A stretch of DNA of 59,346 nucleotides from an uncultured Sutterella sp. (GTDB lineage: Bacteria; Pseudomonadota; Gammaproteobacteria; Burkholderiales; Burkholderiaceae_F): positions 1-59,346 of the forward strand of contig CAJKSP010000010.1 in assembly GCA_905202595.1 (NCBI GenBank). Direction: 5' to 3'. The translations under genes and the position numbers were made by a program. The notes beneath the pieces are model-generated. The model did not search any database, had not been told where the DNA came from, and worked only from the letters and a program-made list of their open reading frames with translations. Below, piece after piece: positions 26,831-35,472 of the stretch. The stretch's first letter is position 1. Each line of letters starts with the position of its first letter.

Positions 26831-28035
26831 TGATTACCTATACCGAAGCCCTTGAGCGGCTTCTTGCGAGCGCTCGACCGATCGAAGAGGTCGAGACGAT
26901 TCCGCTTCTCTATTCCACCGGGCGCATTCTCGCCGAGAACGTGGCGAGTCCGATCGACGTGCCGGGCTGGGACAACTCCCAGATGGACGGCTATGCGGTC
27001 CGCGCGGCCGACTTGGCTGCCGCGTCTGAGGCGGCGCCGGTTGCGCTTCCTGTTTCCGAGCGCATCGCTGCAGGCTCCGTGGGCGCGGCCCTGGAGCCCG
27101 GCGCCTGCGCGCGAATCTTCACCGGCGCGCCGATTCCCGAGGGAGCCGACGCCGTCGTCCCGCAGGAAAACGTCGAGCGCACGGCAGAGGGCGCCGTCTT
27201 CCGGCAGCCGGCGGCGGCCGGCGCCTGGGTGCGGCGCCGCGGCTCCGACATTGCAGCCGGCACGACGGTCCTTCATGCGGGCGAGAAGCTCACGCCGGCA
27301 GCGATCGGCATGATCGCCTCCATCGGGCGCGCCTATGTGAAGGTTTACCGCAAAGTGCGGGTCGGCATCTTCTGCTCGGGCGACGAGCTCGTGCAGCCCG
27401 GCGAGCCCCTTCGTCCGGGCGGCATCTACAACTCGAACCGCTTCATGCTGCGAAGCCTCCTCGTGACGCTCGGCCTCGAGGCCGTGGATCTCGGCAGCAT
27501 TCCTGACAGCGATGACGCGACGGTGAAGGCGTTCGAAAAGGCGGCTGACGCCGCAGACGTCATTCTCACGTCTGGCGGCATGAGCGTCGGCGAAGAGGAC
27601 CACATCAAGCCTGCCGTCGAGCAGCTCGGCTCGATCGACGTCTGGCGCGTGAGCCTCAAGCCGGGCAAGCCGCTTGCCTTCGGCAACGTCAAGGGCGTGC
27701 CCTTCATCGGGCTCCCGGGCAACCCCGTTTCGGGCTTCGTCGTCTTTCTCATGCTGGCGCGGCCCTATCTGCTGCGCCGCTCGGGACTTCTTGACGTCGA
27801 CATGCGCCCGCAGCACATCCGCGCAGACTTCGAGTGGCCCAAGGCAGGCGTTCGGGAAGAATTCGTCCGCGTCCGCCGCAACGATCTGGGCGGGCTCGAC
27901 CTCTACCGTTCGCAGAATTCGCAGGTGCTGTCGAGCTGCGCCTGGGCCGACGGCCTCGTCGACATTCCGGCGGGCACGGTCGTGCATCGGGGCGATCTGG
28001 TGAATTACTACCCCTTCTGCCAGTTCTTTGCGTAG
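26830..28035 (+). CDS. moeA: Molybdopterin molybdenumtransferase MoeA
   Basis: A 401-residue MoeA, which inserts molybdate into adenylylated molybdopterin. Landmarks are PGWDNSQMDGYAVRAAD in domain 2-3, FTGAPIPEGADAVVPQENVE, VGIFCSGDELVQPGEPL, the MPT-binding motif TSGGMSVGEEDHIK, and LPGNPVSGFVVFLML. A C-terminal beta-barrel domain closes the protein. I chose the ATG at 26830 (TGATG overlap with mobB); a TTG three bases earlier is in frame. Full length and all motifs intact. Acts with MobB, MoaD and MoaE of this cluster. Confidence 0.95.
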   Translation: MITYTEALERLLASARPIEEVETIPLLYSTGRILAENVASPIDVPGWDNSQMDGYAVRAADLAAASEAAPVALPVSERIAAGSVGAALEPGACARIFTGAPIPEGADAVVPQENVERTAEGAVFRQPAAAGAWVRRRGSDIAAGTTVLHAGEKLTPAAIGMIASIGRAYVKVYRKVRVGIFCSGDELVQPGEPLRPGGIYNSNRFMLRSLLVTLGLEAVDLGSIPDSDDATVKAFEKAADAADVILTSGGMSVGEEDHIKPAVEQLGSIDVWRVSLKPGKPLAFGNVKGVPFIGLPGNPVSGFVVFLMLARPYLLRRSGLLDVDMRPQHIRADFEWPKAGVREEFVRVRRNDLGGLDLYRSQNSQVLSSCAWADGLVDIPAGTVVHRGDLVNYYPFCQFFA

Positions 28036-28145
28036 CGTCCTCTCAAGGCGCTTCGCCAATCCGTCAGCCCGCATGCCTGGCCGCATGCGGGCGGCGCTTT
28101 TTGACAAGCGGGCGGCGTCAAGTAGCGCCGCCAAAGGAAGCTTTT

Positions 28146-28403
28146 ATGAAGATCAAGGTCCTCTACTTCGCAAGCCTGCGGGATGCGATCGGTCGCGCGA
28201 GCGAAGAGATCGAGCTTGCGGGCGAGACGGCGACGCTCGCTGAAGTCCGCGAGCATCTGGTCGCGCAGGGCGAGCCTTGGGCGAGCGGGTTCAAGAATCT
28301 GAAGCGCATCCGCGGCGCCGTGAACCAGAAGATGGCGGCTGACGATGCGGCGGTCAAAGCGGGCGACGAGGTTGCGTTCTTCCCGCCCGTCACCGGAGGC
28401 TAG
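28146..28403 (+). CDS. moaD: Molybdopterin synthase sulfur carrier subunit MoaD
   Basis: An 85-residue beta-grasp, ubiquitin-like protein starting MKIKVLYFASLRDAIGR and ending in the required Gly-Gly (FPPVTGG). The terminal glycine is thiocarboxylated and donates sulfur to cyclic pyranopterin phosphate within the MoaD-MoaE complex. A good AAAGGAAG Shine-Dalgarno lies just before the ATG. moaE begins six bases after the stop. Confidence 0.95.
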   Translation: MKIKVLYFASLRDAIGRASEEIELAGETATLAEVREHLVAQGEPWASGFKNLKRIRGAVNQKMAADDAAVKAGDEVAFFPPVTGG

Positions 28404-28408
28404 CGGCT

Positions 28409-28876
28409 ATGGCGCAGACGAAGATTGAAGTGCGCCATGAGGACTTCGACGCCGGCGCGGAGATCCGCGAAGCGGAGCGCCGCTCGCCGCTTGACGGCGC
28501 TGTCGTCTCCTTTGTGGGCATTGTCCGAAGCCGCAATGACGGCAGCAGCATCCGTTCGATGACGCTCGAGCACTATCCCGGCATGACCGAGAAGGCGCTC
28601 GCTGAAATTGTGGAAAAGGCGCGCAGGCGCTGGTCGCTCGGCGACGTCACGGTGATTCACCGCGTGGGCGAGCTTCAGGTGGGCGAGCAGATTGTGCTCT
28701 GCCTCGTCGCGTCGCCCCACCGGGCGGAGGCGTTTGAAGCGTGCGAATTCATCATGGACTGGCTCAAGACCGAGGCGCCGTTCTGGAAGAAGGAAAAGAC
28801 GCCGGAGGGCGAGCGCTGGGTGGATGCGCGCGAAAGCGACGAGGCGAGAAAAGCGCGCTGGGGCGACGCTGACTGA
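28409..28876 (+). CDS. moaE: Molybdopterin synthase catalytic subunit MoaE
   Basis: A 155-residue MoaE. The characteristic DGAVVSFVGIVRSRNDGSS is followed by LEHYPGMTEKALAEI, VIHRVGELQVGEQIVL, and the active-site Lys region APFWKKEKTPEGERWVDA. With MoaD it converts precursor Z to molybdopterin. The Shine-Dalgarno GGAGG lies inside the last codons of moaD, so the two genes are coupled. A strong terminator follows. Confidence 0.95.
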   Translation: MAQTKIEVRHEDFDAGAEIREAERRSPLDGAVVSFVGIVRSRNDGSSIRSMTLEHYPGMTEKALAEIVEKARRRWSLGDVTVIHRVGELQVGEQIVLCLVASPHRAEAFEACEFIMDWLKTEAPFWKKEKTPEGERWVDARESDEARKARWGDAD

Positions 28877-28912
28877 CGCCGGCGGATGTCTGAAGAAGCC
28901 GGGCGCGCAGAG

Positions 28913-28945
28913 AAAAGCGGATCAGCATTGATCCGCTTTTTTTTT
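28913..28945 (+). terminator. Terminator after moaE
   Basis: A 12-base stem (28913-28924 with 28929-28940), four-base loop GCAT and a run of nine T. This ends the thrC-like/mobB/moeA/moaD/moaE transcript and separates it from the convergent antiporter gene. Confidence 0.9.
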
Positions 28946-28956
28946 CGGATGATGCT

Positions 28957-30270
28957 TCACACGCCCAGCGCCTTCTTAATGCGCCCGGCCGGCAGAAACT
29001 GCGCCGCAAAGGACCAGACCGGCAGAAGAATCAGATAGAAGGCAAAGAGGAGGCACGAGGCCGGCGCGTCGAGAATCCCGACCGGCACGGAGCTCGCAAT
29101 CGACCAGGGAATGAGCGCCGCCGTTACGATGCTGGTGTTTTCGAGTCCGATCGCTCGGCGCTCGTTCTGGAAAAGCGGCCGGCAGAGCTCGTTCGTGAGG
29201 AGAACGGAAAGAATCTGATTGCAGGAGATCATGCCCGTGAGGGCGGCGGTGGCCGTCATGGCGCCGAAGGGCGTGGCGGTGCGGGCGAGCTTTTGCACCA
29301 GTTGGGAAAAGGGCTTGAGAATGCCCGTGGCTTCAAAGAGTCCCGAGAATGTGGCCGAGATGGCGGCAATGCAGCTCACGAGAATCATCGAGAGCATGCC
29401 GCCTCCATTGATCATGGGGGCGAGCGCTGCCTGACTGCTCTCGAAGCCGAAGACGAGCATTCCGGCCAGGTCGGCGGGCGTGCGGCCCTGAACGGCGAGT
29501 GCGACGGCGAGCGCAGCAATGACGGAGGCGCCGAGAACAAGCCGCATGGAGGCGCGAAGCGCCGTGAGGACAAGAAGAACGGCGACAGGCGCAAGCGTCC
29601 AGAGCGACAGATTGAATTCGCTCGCAAAGAGCGAGCGCACGTCAACGGCGGCGGCGCCGATGCTGCCCGCAAAGCCGAGCGCCAGGTAGATGAGGCTTGC
29701 GGCGGCAAAGGGGACGGCGCCCGTCCAAGCCATTCGCCGCAGGTTGTCGTAGAGATTCGTCTGGGTGACGGTGGCAACGAAATACGCGCTCGAGGAGACG
29801 GGCGAGCAGCGGTCCCCGAAGAAGATGCCTGACATGACGGCGCCGGCCATTGCGACGGGATCGGCGCCGAGCGCATGGCCGATCGTCATGAAGACGACGC
29901 CCATGATGCTGACCGTTCCGAACGAGGTGCCGGTGAGAAACGACATGAGGCCGTTGAACCAGAAGGCGAGGAGGTAGGCCATCCGCGGCTCGACGGCGTC
30001 GGCGGCCCAGCTCACGATGGCCGGAATCGTGCCTGAAGCGCGCCAGGCGGCCGAAATCATCCCGATCAGAAGGAAGATGAAGATCACGGGCCCCACGAGG
30101 CGCACGCCCTTCCAGGCGGCTCGGGCGAGCGGCTGTGCGCCGCAGCCCCGCGCCAGGCCGTAGCCAAAGAAGAGCGCAAAGCCTGCGCACATGGCGTAGA
30201 GGACGGAGTGGTCCGTTGCGACGCATAGCGCAAGAAACGAACAGAAGAGCGCGATGAGAGCAAATTCCAT
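28957..30270 (-). CDS. nhaC: NhaC-family Na+/H+ antiporter
   Basis: A 437-residue inner-membrane protein with about eleven or twelve hydrophobic segments. The NhaC pattern includes WFNGLMSFLTGTSFGTVSIMGVVFMTIG, FFGDRCSPVSSSAYFVA and the second-half repeat PFGAMTATAALTGMISCNQILSVLLTNELC followed by ENTSIVTAALIPWSI. NhaC carriers exchange Na+ for protons; some relatives carry organic acids. It lies between moaE and clpB, reading opposite to both, which interrupts an otherwise familiar moaE-clpB order. No clear Shine-Dalgarno before the ATG. Confidence 0.85.
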   Translation of the reverse strand: MEFALIALFCSFLALCVATDHSVLYAMCAGFALFFGYGLARGCGAQPLARAAWKGVRLVGPVIFIFLLIGMISAAWRASGTIPAIVSWAADAVEPRMAYLLAFWFNGLMSFLTGTSFGTVSIMGVVFMTIGHALGADPVAMAGAVMSGIFFGDRCSPVSSSAYFVATVTQTNLYDNLRRMAWTGAVPFAAASLIYLALGFAGSIGAAAVDVRSLFASEFNLSLWTLAPVAVLLVLTALRASMRLVLGASVIAALAVALAVQGRTPADLAGMLVFGFESSQAALAPMINGGGMLSMILVSCIAAISATFSGLFEATGILKPFSQLVQKLARTATPFGAMTATAALTGMISCNQILSVLLTNELCRPLFQNERRAIGLENTSIVTAALIPWSIASSVPVGILDAPASCLLFAFYLILLPVWSFAAQFLPAGRIKKALGV

Positions 30271-30395
30271 GGCAAGCCCGGGCGGGGAGAGGTGGCTGGG
30301 AGGCGCGCGGACGCTTCGCCGCGCCCGCCGATGCGAAGCCTAGCCCCTTCTGTTGCGCTTCGTTGCAAATGAGGCTTCGGGCGCAGCAGGCGCCC

Positions 30396-30423
30396 CTTGA
30401 AAGCGGCGCCGCCATCCCCATAT
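30396..30423 (+). promoter_or_regulatory. Sigma-32 (RpoH) heat-shock promoter of clpB
   Basis: CTTGAA (30396-30401, preceded by CCC) and CCCCATAT (30416-30423) with a 14-base spacer match the RpoH consensus CCCTTGAA-N13-17-CCCCATNT. It lies 157 bases before the clpB start codon. Confidence 0.85.
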
Positions 30424-30580
30424 AGAGGTTATGGTCCGGCGGGTTCAGCCGCTGATCCCAGTCGTTCGCTTCTCATTGTCTTTCAGGGCATTCAAAGCGT
30501 TCGAACTGCGGCGTCAGGCGGAGGCGATCCCGCAAGGGCGCGCTCTGCAGCGCTTCCCCGCCGGCAAAGGAGTCAGATAC

Positions 30581-33178
30581 ATGCGCCAAGACAAATTAAC
30601 GACCAAGTTCCAGGATGTCCTCGGCTCGGCCCAGTCGATTGCGCTCGCGCACGACAATCAGGTGATGGAGCCGCTGCATCTCGTCGCTGCGGCTCTCGCT
30701 GATACGGAAGGCTCGAGCAGGAGCCTGCTCGAGCGTGCGGGCGTCAACGTCGGCCGCCTCCAGCGCGAGGTGAACGACGCCGTCGAGCGCCTGCCGAAGG
30801 TGAGCGGCGCCGGCGGCGACATTCAGGTGTCGCGCGACCTCGCGAATCTGCTCAACCTGACGGAGAAGGAAGCGATCAAGGCCGGCGACGAGTACATCTC
30901 GACCGAGATGCTTCTCCTTGCGCTTTGCGAAGACAAGAGCGAAGCCGGCCGCCTCGCGAAGGCCGCCGGCCTCGAGCGCCGCGCGATGGAAGAGGCGATC
31001 CGCGCCGTGCGCGGCTCGGACAAGGCTGACAATCCTGATGCCGAGAGCCAGCGCGAAGCGCTGAAGAAGTACACGATCGACCTCACCGAGCGCGCCCGCC
31101 AGGGCAAGCTCGATCCGGTGATCGGCCGCGACGATGAAATCCGCCGCACGATGCAGATTCTGCAGCGCCGCACGAAGAACAACCCCGTGCTGATCGGCGA
31201 GCCTGGCGTGGGCAAGACCGCTGTGGTCGAAGGTCTGGCCGAGCGCATCGTCAACAACGAAGTGCCCGACACCCTCAAGGGCAAGCGCATTCTTTCGCTC
31301 GACATGGCGGGCCTCATCGCCGGCGCCAAGTACCGCGGCGAATTCGAGGAGCGCTTGAAGAAGCTCCTGCAGGAAGTCGTGGCGGCCAACGGCCAGATCA
31401 TCCTCTTCATCGATGAGCTCCACACGGTGGTGGGCGCCGGCAAGACGGAAGGCAGCATGGATGCGGGCAATATGCTCAAGCCTGCGCTTGCGCGCGGCGA
31501 GCTCCATGTGATCGGCGCGACGACCTTGAACGAGTATCGCAAGTACGTCGAAAAGGACGCCGCTCTGGAGCGCCGCTTCCAGAAGGTCTTTGTGGACGAG
31601 CCCTCCGTCGAGGACACGATCGCCATTCTGCGCGGCCTGCAGGAGAAGTACGAAGCGCATCACGGCGTTGAAATCACCGACCCCGCGATCGTCGCGGCGG
31701 CCGAGCTCTCGCACCGCTACATCACGGACCGCTTCCTCCCCGACAAGGCGATTGACCTGATCGACGAGGCGGCTGCCCGCGTGAAGATGGAAATCGACTC
31801 GAAGCCCGAGGCGCTCGACAAGCTCGACCGCCGGCTCATTCAGCTCAAGATCGAGCGCGAGGCGATGAAGAAGGAGACGGACGACGCCTCGAAGAAGCGC
31901 CTCGAAGCGATTGAAAAGGAGATCGAGGAGCTGAGCCGCAAGTACGCCGACCTTGAAGAAGTCTGGAAGAAGGAAAAGAGCGAAGCCCTCGGCGAGAAGA
32001 CGGCGCGCGACGAAATCGACCGCGTGCACCGCGAGATGGACGAATGCCGCCGCAAGCAGCAGTACGAAAAGCTCGCGGAGCTGCAGTACGCCGTGCTGCC
32101 GGAGCTTGAAAAGAAGCTTCGCCGTGCAGAGAAGGCGGAAGCCGGCAAGAAGCCGACGCTGCTCCGCACGTCCGTGGGCGCAGAGGAAATCGCTGAGGTC
32201 GTGAGCCGCGCAACGGGCATTCCGGTCGCGAAGATGATGGAAGGCGAGCGCCAGAAGCTGCTTCACATGGGCGAAGCGCTCTCAAAGCGCGTCGTGGGCC
32301 AGGAGGAAGCGGTGAAGCGCGTCACGGAGACGATTCTTCGCAGCCGCGCCGGACTCTCCGATCCGGGCCGTCCGTACGGCAGCTTCCTCTTCCTCGGGCC
32401 GACCGGCGTGGGCAAGACCGAGCTCACAAAGGCGCTGGCGAACTTCCTCTTCGATTCGGACGACGCCATGATCCGCATCGACATGAGCGAGTTCATGGAA
32501 AAGCACAGCGTCGCCCGTCTGATCGGCGCGCCTCCGGGATATGTGGGCTATGAAGAGGGCGGCTACCTCACGGAAGCCGTCCGCCGCAAGCCCTACAGCG
32601 TGATCCTGCTCGACGAAGTCGAGAAGGCGCACCCCGACGTCTTCAACGTGCTGCTGCAGGTCCTTGACGACGGCCGCATGACCGACGGACAGGGCCGCAC
32701 GGTGGACTTCAAGAACACCGTGATCGTCATGACCTCGAACCTCGGCGCCGCTGAGATTCAGGAGATGACGGGGCGGCCGCACGAAGAGGTGAAGGAAGCG
32801 GTGATGAAGGAGGTGCGCGAGCATTTCCGCCCCGAGTTCGTCAACCGCATTGACGAGATCGTCGTCTTCAACTCGCTCTCGGCCGAGAACGTGAAGAAGA
32901 TCGCCGAAATCCAGCTCGCGAAGCTCAAGGCCCGCATGGCTGAGCAGGACATCGGTCTCGAGGTGGATCAGAAGGCGCTCGACGAAATCGCCAAGGTCGG
33001 GTTCGATCCGCAGTTCGGCGCCCGTCCGCTCAAGCGCGCGATTCAGGACCGCATCGAAAACGGCATTGCGGGGCTCCTCCTCAAGGGCGCCGCGGGCCCG
33101 AAGGATACGGTCACGGTCACGGCTTCGGGAGACAAGTTCTCGTTCGGCGTGAAGAAGGCGCCGGAAGAGGCCGACTGA
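30581..33178 (+). CDS. clpB: ATP-dependent disaggregase ClpB
   Basis: An 865-residue Hsp100 protein that works with DnaK to dissolve protein aggregates. It has the N-terminal substrate domain (MRQDKLTTKFQDVLGSAQ), a first AAA+ module with Walker A GEPGVGKTAVVEG and FIDELHTVVGAGK, the coiled-coil middle domain (about residues 410-530, Glu/Lys-rich), and a second AAA+ module with GPTGVGKTELTKAL, IGAPPGYVGYEEGG and DEVEKAHPDVFNVLLQ. No ClpP-binding loop is expected. The ATG at 30581 follows AAAGGAG; the frame runs upstream to 30431 but that part is leader. Heat-shock control is indicated by the RpoH promoter. Confidence 0.97.
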   Translation: MRQDKLTTKFQDVLGSAQSIALAHDNQVMEPLHLVAAALADTEGSSRSLLERAGVNVGRLQREVNDAVERLPKVSGAGGDIQVSRDLANLLNLTEKEAIKAGDEYISTEMLLLALCEDKSEAGRLAKAAGLERRAMEEAIRAVRGSDKADNPDAESQREALKKYTIDLTERARQGKLDPVIGRDDEIRRTMQILQRRTKNNPVLIGEPGVGKTAVVEGLAERIVNNEVPDTLKGKRILSLDMAGLIAGAKYRGEFEERLKKLLQEVVAANGQIILFIDELHTVVGAGKTEGSMDAGNMLKPALARGELHVIGATTLNEYRKYVEKDAALERRFQKVFVDEPSVEDTIAILRGLQEKYEAHHGVEITDPAIVAAAELSHRYITDRFLPDKAIDLIDEAAARVKMEIDSKPEALDKLDRRLIQLKIEREAMKKETDDASKKRLEAIEKEIEELSRKYADLEEVWKKEKSEALGEKTARDEIDRVHREMDECRRKQQYEKLAELQYAVLPELEKKLRRAEKAEAGKKPTLLRTSVGAEEIAEVVSRATGIPVAKMMEGERQKLLHMGEALSKRVVGQEEAVKRVTETILRSRAGLSDPGRPYGSFLFLGPTGVGKTELTKALANFLFDSDDAMIRIDMSEFMEKHSVARLIGAPPGYVGYEEGGYLTEAVRRKPYSVILLDEVEKAHPDVFNVLLQVLDDGRMTDGQGRTVDFKNTVIVMTSNLGAAEIQEMTGRPHEEVKEAVMKEVREHFRPEFVNRIDEIVVFNSLSAENVKKIAEIQLAKLKARMAEQDIGLEVDQKALDEIAKVGFDPQFGARPLKRAIQDRIENGIAGLLLKGAAGPKDTVTVTASGDKFSFGVKKAPEEAD

Positions 33179-33262
33179 TCAGCTATGACGCAAGCTCCGC
33201 CGAGGAGCCGGAGGGCCTGATGCAAAGGCAGGTCCTTCAGCTTGGGCGGGGCGACTCCCTGG

Positions 33263-33310
33263 GGGCCGGTGCGCCCGCCCAGATAGGGCGGCCGCGCCGG
33301 CCCTTTTTTT
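33263..33310 (+). terminator. Terminator after clpB
   Basis: A long GC-rich stem (arms about 33263-33280 and 33286-33303) with a five-base loop, followed by seven T residues. Confidence 0.9.
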
Positions 33311-33391
33311 CATTGGGCTTAAGGCAAGCGAAAGGCCTCGGCGCAACAATCAAACGCGACCATCAAACGCTTCTTCTCGAGGAGAAAGACA

Positions 33392-34267
33392 GTGAAAAAG
33401 ACGATTCTGGCCGCGGCAGCCGCGGTGTTCGCCGCCGCCGTTTCGATCCAGGCTCATGCTGCCGATCAGACGCCGGTCAAGGCCCTTCTGACCTGTTCGG
33501 CCGATTTCTTCAAGGCCGTGGCAGCCGACAAGAACATCCCGGAGAAGTACAAGATCCACGACGGCGATCTGGCTTATCTCAAGGTGACGAAGCAGCCGCT
33601 TGACGCGGTGCTCTTCGAGAAGTCCTTCAAGGAGGACGGCCTTACGGTTGCGGGCTACATCTTCAACGACGAAATCGTGCGCTACTTCGGCATGCCCGAC
33701 ATGCACACCCACTTCTGGGGCCTCATTGTGAAGGAGCCTTGGAAGGAGGTCGTCGACTCGTTCAAGCTCGACTGGGAGGCGGTGGACATCAATCACCGCT
33801 CGGCGCATGCCAATCGCATGAGCCGCATGAACGAGGAGCAGGAGCCGGGTTCGCAGTGGAAGCCTTTTTCCCGCGGCTCCGACTATCAGTATCCGGAGTT
33901 CGGCCGCATTGAGCGCGCCTTCCATGTGGCGCCTTACAACGGCCAGACGATGATCTTCTGCTCCATGCAGTCGGCAGGCGCGCCGGATGAGGCGATTCTG
34001 CGCGAAGTTCGCCCGGATCTGCTCTACGGCGAAAAGAAGGTGCCGGTGCGCGAAGAGGCGACCGAGGGCATCGACAAGAACGGCAATCCGGTGAAGAAGG
34101 AAGCGGCGCCGGCTGAGAAGGATGCGAAGACGCTGCCCGCCGGCCATCCTGACATTTCCGGCAAGACGCTCCCTGCCGGCCATCCGGATATCGCCGGCAA
34201 GACGCTGCCGGCGGGCCACCCGGACATTTCGGGCGGCGCCAAGTCTGCCGAGCCTGAGAAGAAATAA
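33392..34267 (+). CDS. Secreted hypothetical protein with C-terminal 12-residue repeats
   Basis: A 291-residue protein of unknown function. A classical signal peptide (MKKTILAAAAAVFAAAVSIQAHA) predicts cleavage after residue 23 and export to the periplasm. The mature body (about 24-225) contains two cysteines (LLTCSAD, IFCSMQS), a His/Met-rich patch MPDMHTHFWG and no domain I recognise. From residue 246 the sequence KTLPAGHPDISG repeats three times almost exactly (34127-34234), then a charged end. Such a tail could be a linker, adhesin stalk or metal-binding element, but nothing proves this. The start is GTG at 33392 after a GGAG Shine-Dalgarno. It has its own terminator and is likely monocistronic. 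Confidence 0.75.
   Translation: MKKTILAAAAAVFAAAVSIQAHAADQTPVKALLTCSADFFKAVAADKNIPEKYKIHDGDLAYLKVTKQPLDAVLFEKSFKEDGLTVAGYIFNDEIVRYFGMPDMHTHFWGLIVKEPWKEVVDSFKLDWEAVDINHRSAHANRMSRMNEEQEPGSQWKPFSRGSDYQYPEFGRIERAFHVAPYNGQTMIFCSMQSAGAPDEAILREVRPDLLYGEKKVPVREEATEGIDKNGNPVKKEAAPAEKDAKTLPAGHPDISGKTLPAGHPDIAGKTLPAGHPDISGGAKSAEPEKK
34127..34234 (+). repeat. Three tandem 36-base coding repeats
   Basis: Units 34127-34162, 34163-34198 and 34199-34234 each encode KTLPAGHPDI(S/A)G. Protein identity is nearly complete, but the codons differ at many third positions, so the repeat is old and kept at protein level rather than a recent slippage product. Confidence 0.9.
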
Positions 34268-34311
34268 GGGATCGGCTGCGCGCAAGCGCATCGAGCCCGA
34301 TTTCATCGACC

Positions 34312-34353
34312 AAGCGCCCGCCGCTCTGCAGCGTCCGGGCGCTTTGCTTTTTT
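34312..34353 (+). terminator. Terminator after the secreted protein gene
   Basis: Nine-base arms (34312-34320 and 34336-34344) followed by TGCTTTTTT. Confidence 0.8.
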
Positions 34354-34438
34354 GTACGCTTAATCTGATCTCTGAGGAGGCGCCAGCCGCCGCGGGATCA
34401 TGAGTGCAGAGTTCTTCTTTGAAGACGGAGTTCCATGC

Positions 34439-35422
34439 ATGAAGCGAGTTCTTGACTTCAGCGCGGCAGAAAATCGCGTCTGCCGCCTGCTCGGCATCCG
34501 CTATCCCCTGGCGGCAGCGCCGATGAGCCGAATTTCAGGCGCAGCGCTTGTCGCTGCAGTCAGCGAAGCCGGCGGCATCGGCGTGCTGGCTGTCAATGCC
34601 GGCATGACGCCCGGCGAGTCGCTCTCGGCAGCAGAGCGCCTTGAGCGGGAGATGAAGCGCGTGCGCGCGCTCACCGACAAGCCCTTCGGCGTCAATCTCA
34701 TTCTTCCCGAAAGTTCGGCAGACCGAGAGGGCGCGGCGCATGCGGAGAGCGTGATCGACGCTGCGGCAGCCTGCGGCGCGTCGGCGTTCTTTGCTATCGG
34801 CGGGCTCTCTGAACATTTCTTTTCCCGCGCCAAGGCGTCGGGCGCATCGCTGGTCTACCGGCCGCTCACGCCCACGCTCGAACGGGCGCGGACGGCGCAG
34901 GACATGGGGGCCGACGCCATTGTCGCGACGGGCTATGACGAGGGCGGCTTTCTGCCGAGCCGCGTGCAGGGAACCTTCACGATCGTGCCGGAAATGGCGG
35001 ACGCGGTGAAGATTCCCGTGCTGGCTGCGGGCGGCATCAATGACATCCGAGGCGTGCGTGCGGCCTTTGCGCTCGGCGCCGAAGGCGTCTACGTCGGCAC
35101 GCGCTTCATTGCGAGCCATGAAGCGGCGGCGAGCGAGGCGGCGAAGCGCGCGCTCGTTGAGGCCGAGAGCGAGTCTCTTCTCTACCTCGGGCCGCGGGAG
35201 CGGACGGCAGCCACTCCCTTTGCCAAAGCGATGCGGGAAGCGCAGGCGCTGAGCCCTGCTGCTGCGGCGGCGCTGCGCGAAGGCATCGACGCCTATACCG
35301 AAGGCATGGTCAAGGGCGATCTCAAGCGCGGCGTCGTCTGCGTCAATTCGGGAGCGGGACTGGTGACGTCGATCCGTCCGGCGGGCGAGATCGTGCGCGA
35401 GCTGATGGCTGATTTCGACTGA
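34439..35422 (+). CDS. Nitronate monooxygenase/FabK-like flavoprotein
   Basis: A 327-residue FMN-binding TIM-barrel protein of the 2-nitropropane dioxygenase/FabK superfamily. N-terminal LLGIRYPLAAAPMSRISG and AVSEAGGIGVL match the family start; the FMN phosphate-binding region is VLAAGGINDIRGVRAAFALGAEGVYVGTRF. In classical nitronate monooxygenases and FabK a His lies in a GGH motif; here the equivalent is GYDEGGFLP, with Phe171. The chemistry may therefore differ, and reaction and substrate are unknown. The ATG at 34439 has GGAG eight bases upstream; another ATG at 34400 would add 13 residues. It stands alone, convergent with a histidine kinase gene. Confidence 0.75.
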   Translation: MKRVLDFSAAENRVCRLLGIRYPLAAAPMSRISGAALVAAVSEAGGIGVLAVNAGMTPGESLSAAERLEREMKRVRALTDKPFGVNLILPESSADREGAAHAESVIDAAAACGASAFFAIGGLSEHFFSRAKASGASLVYRPLTPTLERARTAQDMGADAIVATGYDEGGFLPSRVQGTFTIVPEMADAVKIPVLAAGGINDIRGVRAAFALGAEGVYVGTRFIASHEAAASEAAKRALVEAESESLLYLGPRERTAATPFAKAMREAQALSPAAAAALREGIDAYTEGMVKGDLKRGVVCVNSGAGLVTSIRPAGEIVRELMADFD

Positions 35423-35472
35423 GGGCCTTCTCCCTCGGCGGGCGCAGAGGCCCGCATCAGGCAGGCGGCCGC

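Noticed and set aside
34127..34234. The 36-base tandem repeats considered as a CRISPR or other repeat array
   Set aside because: They are in-frame coding repeats without spacers.
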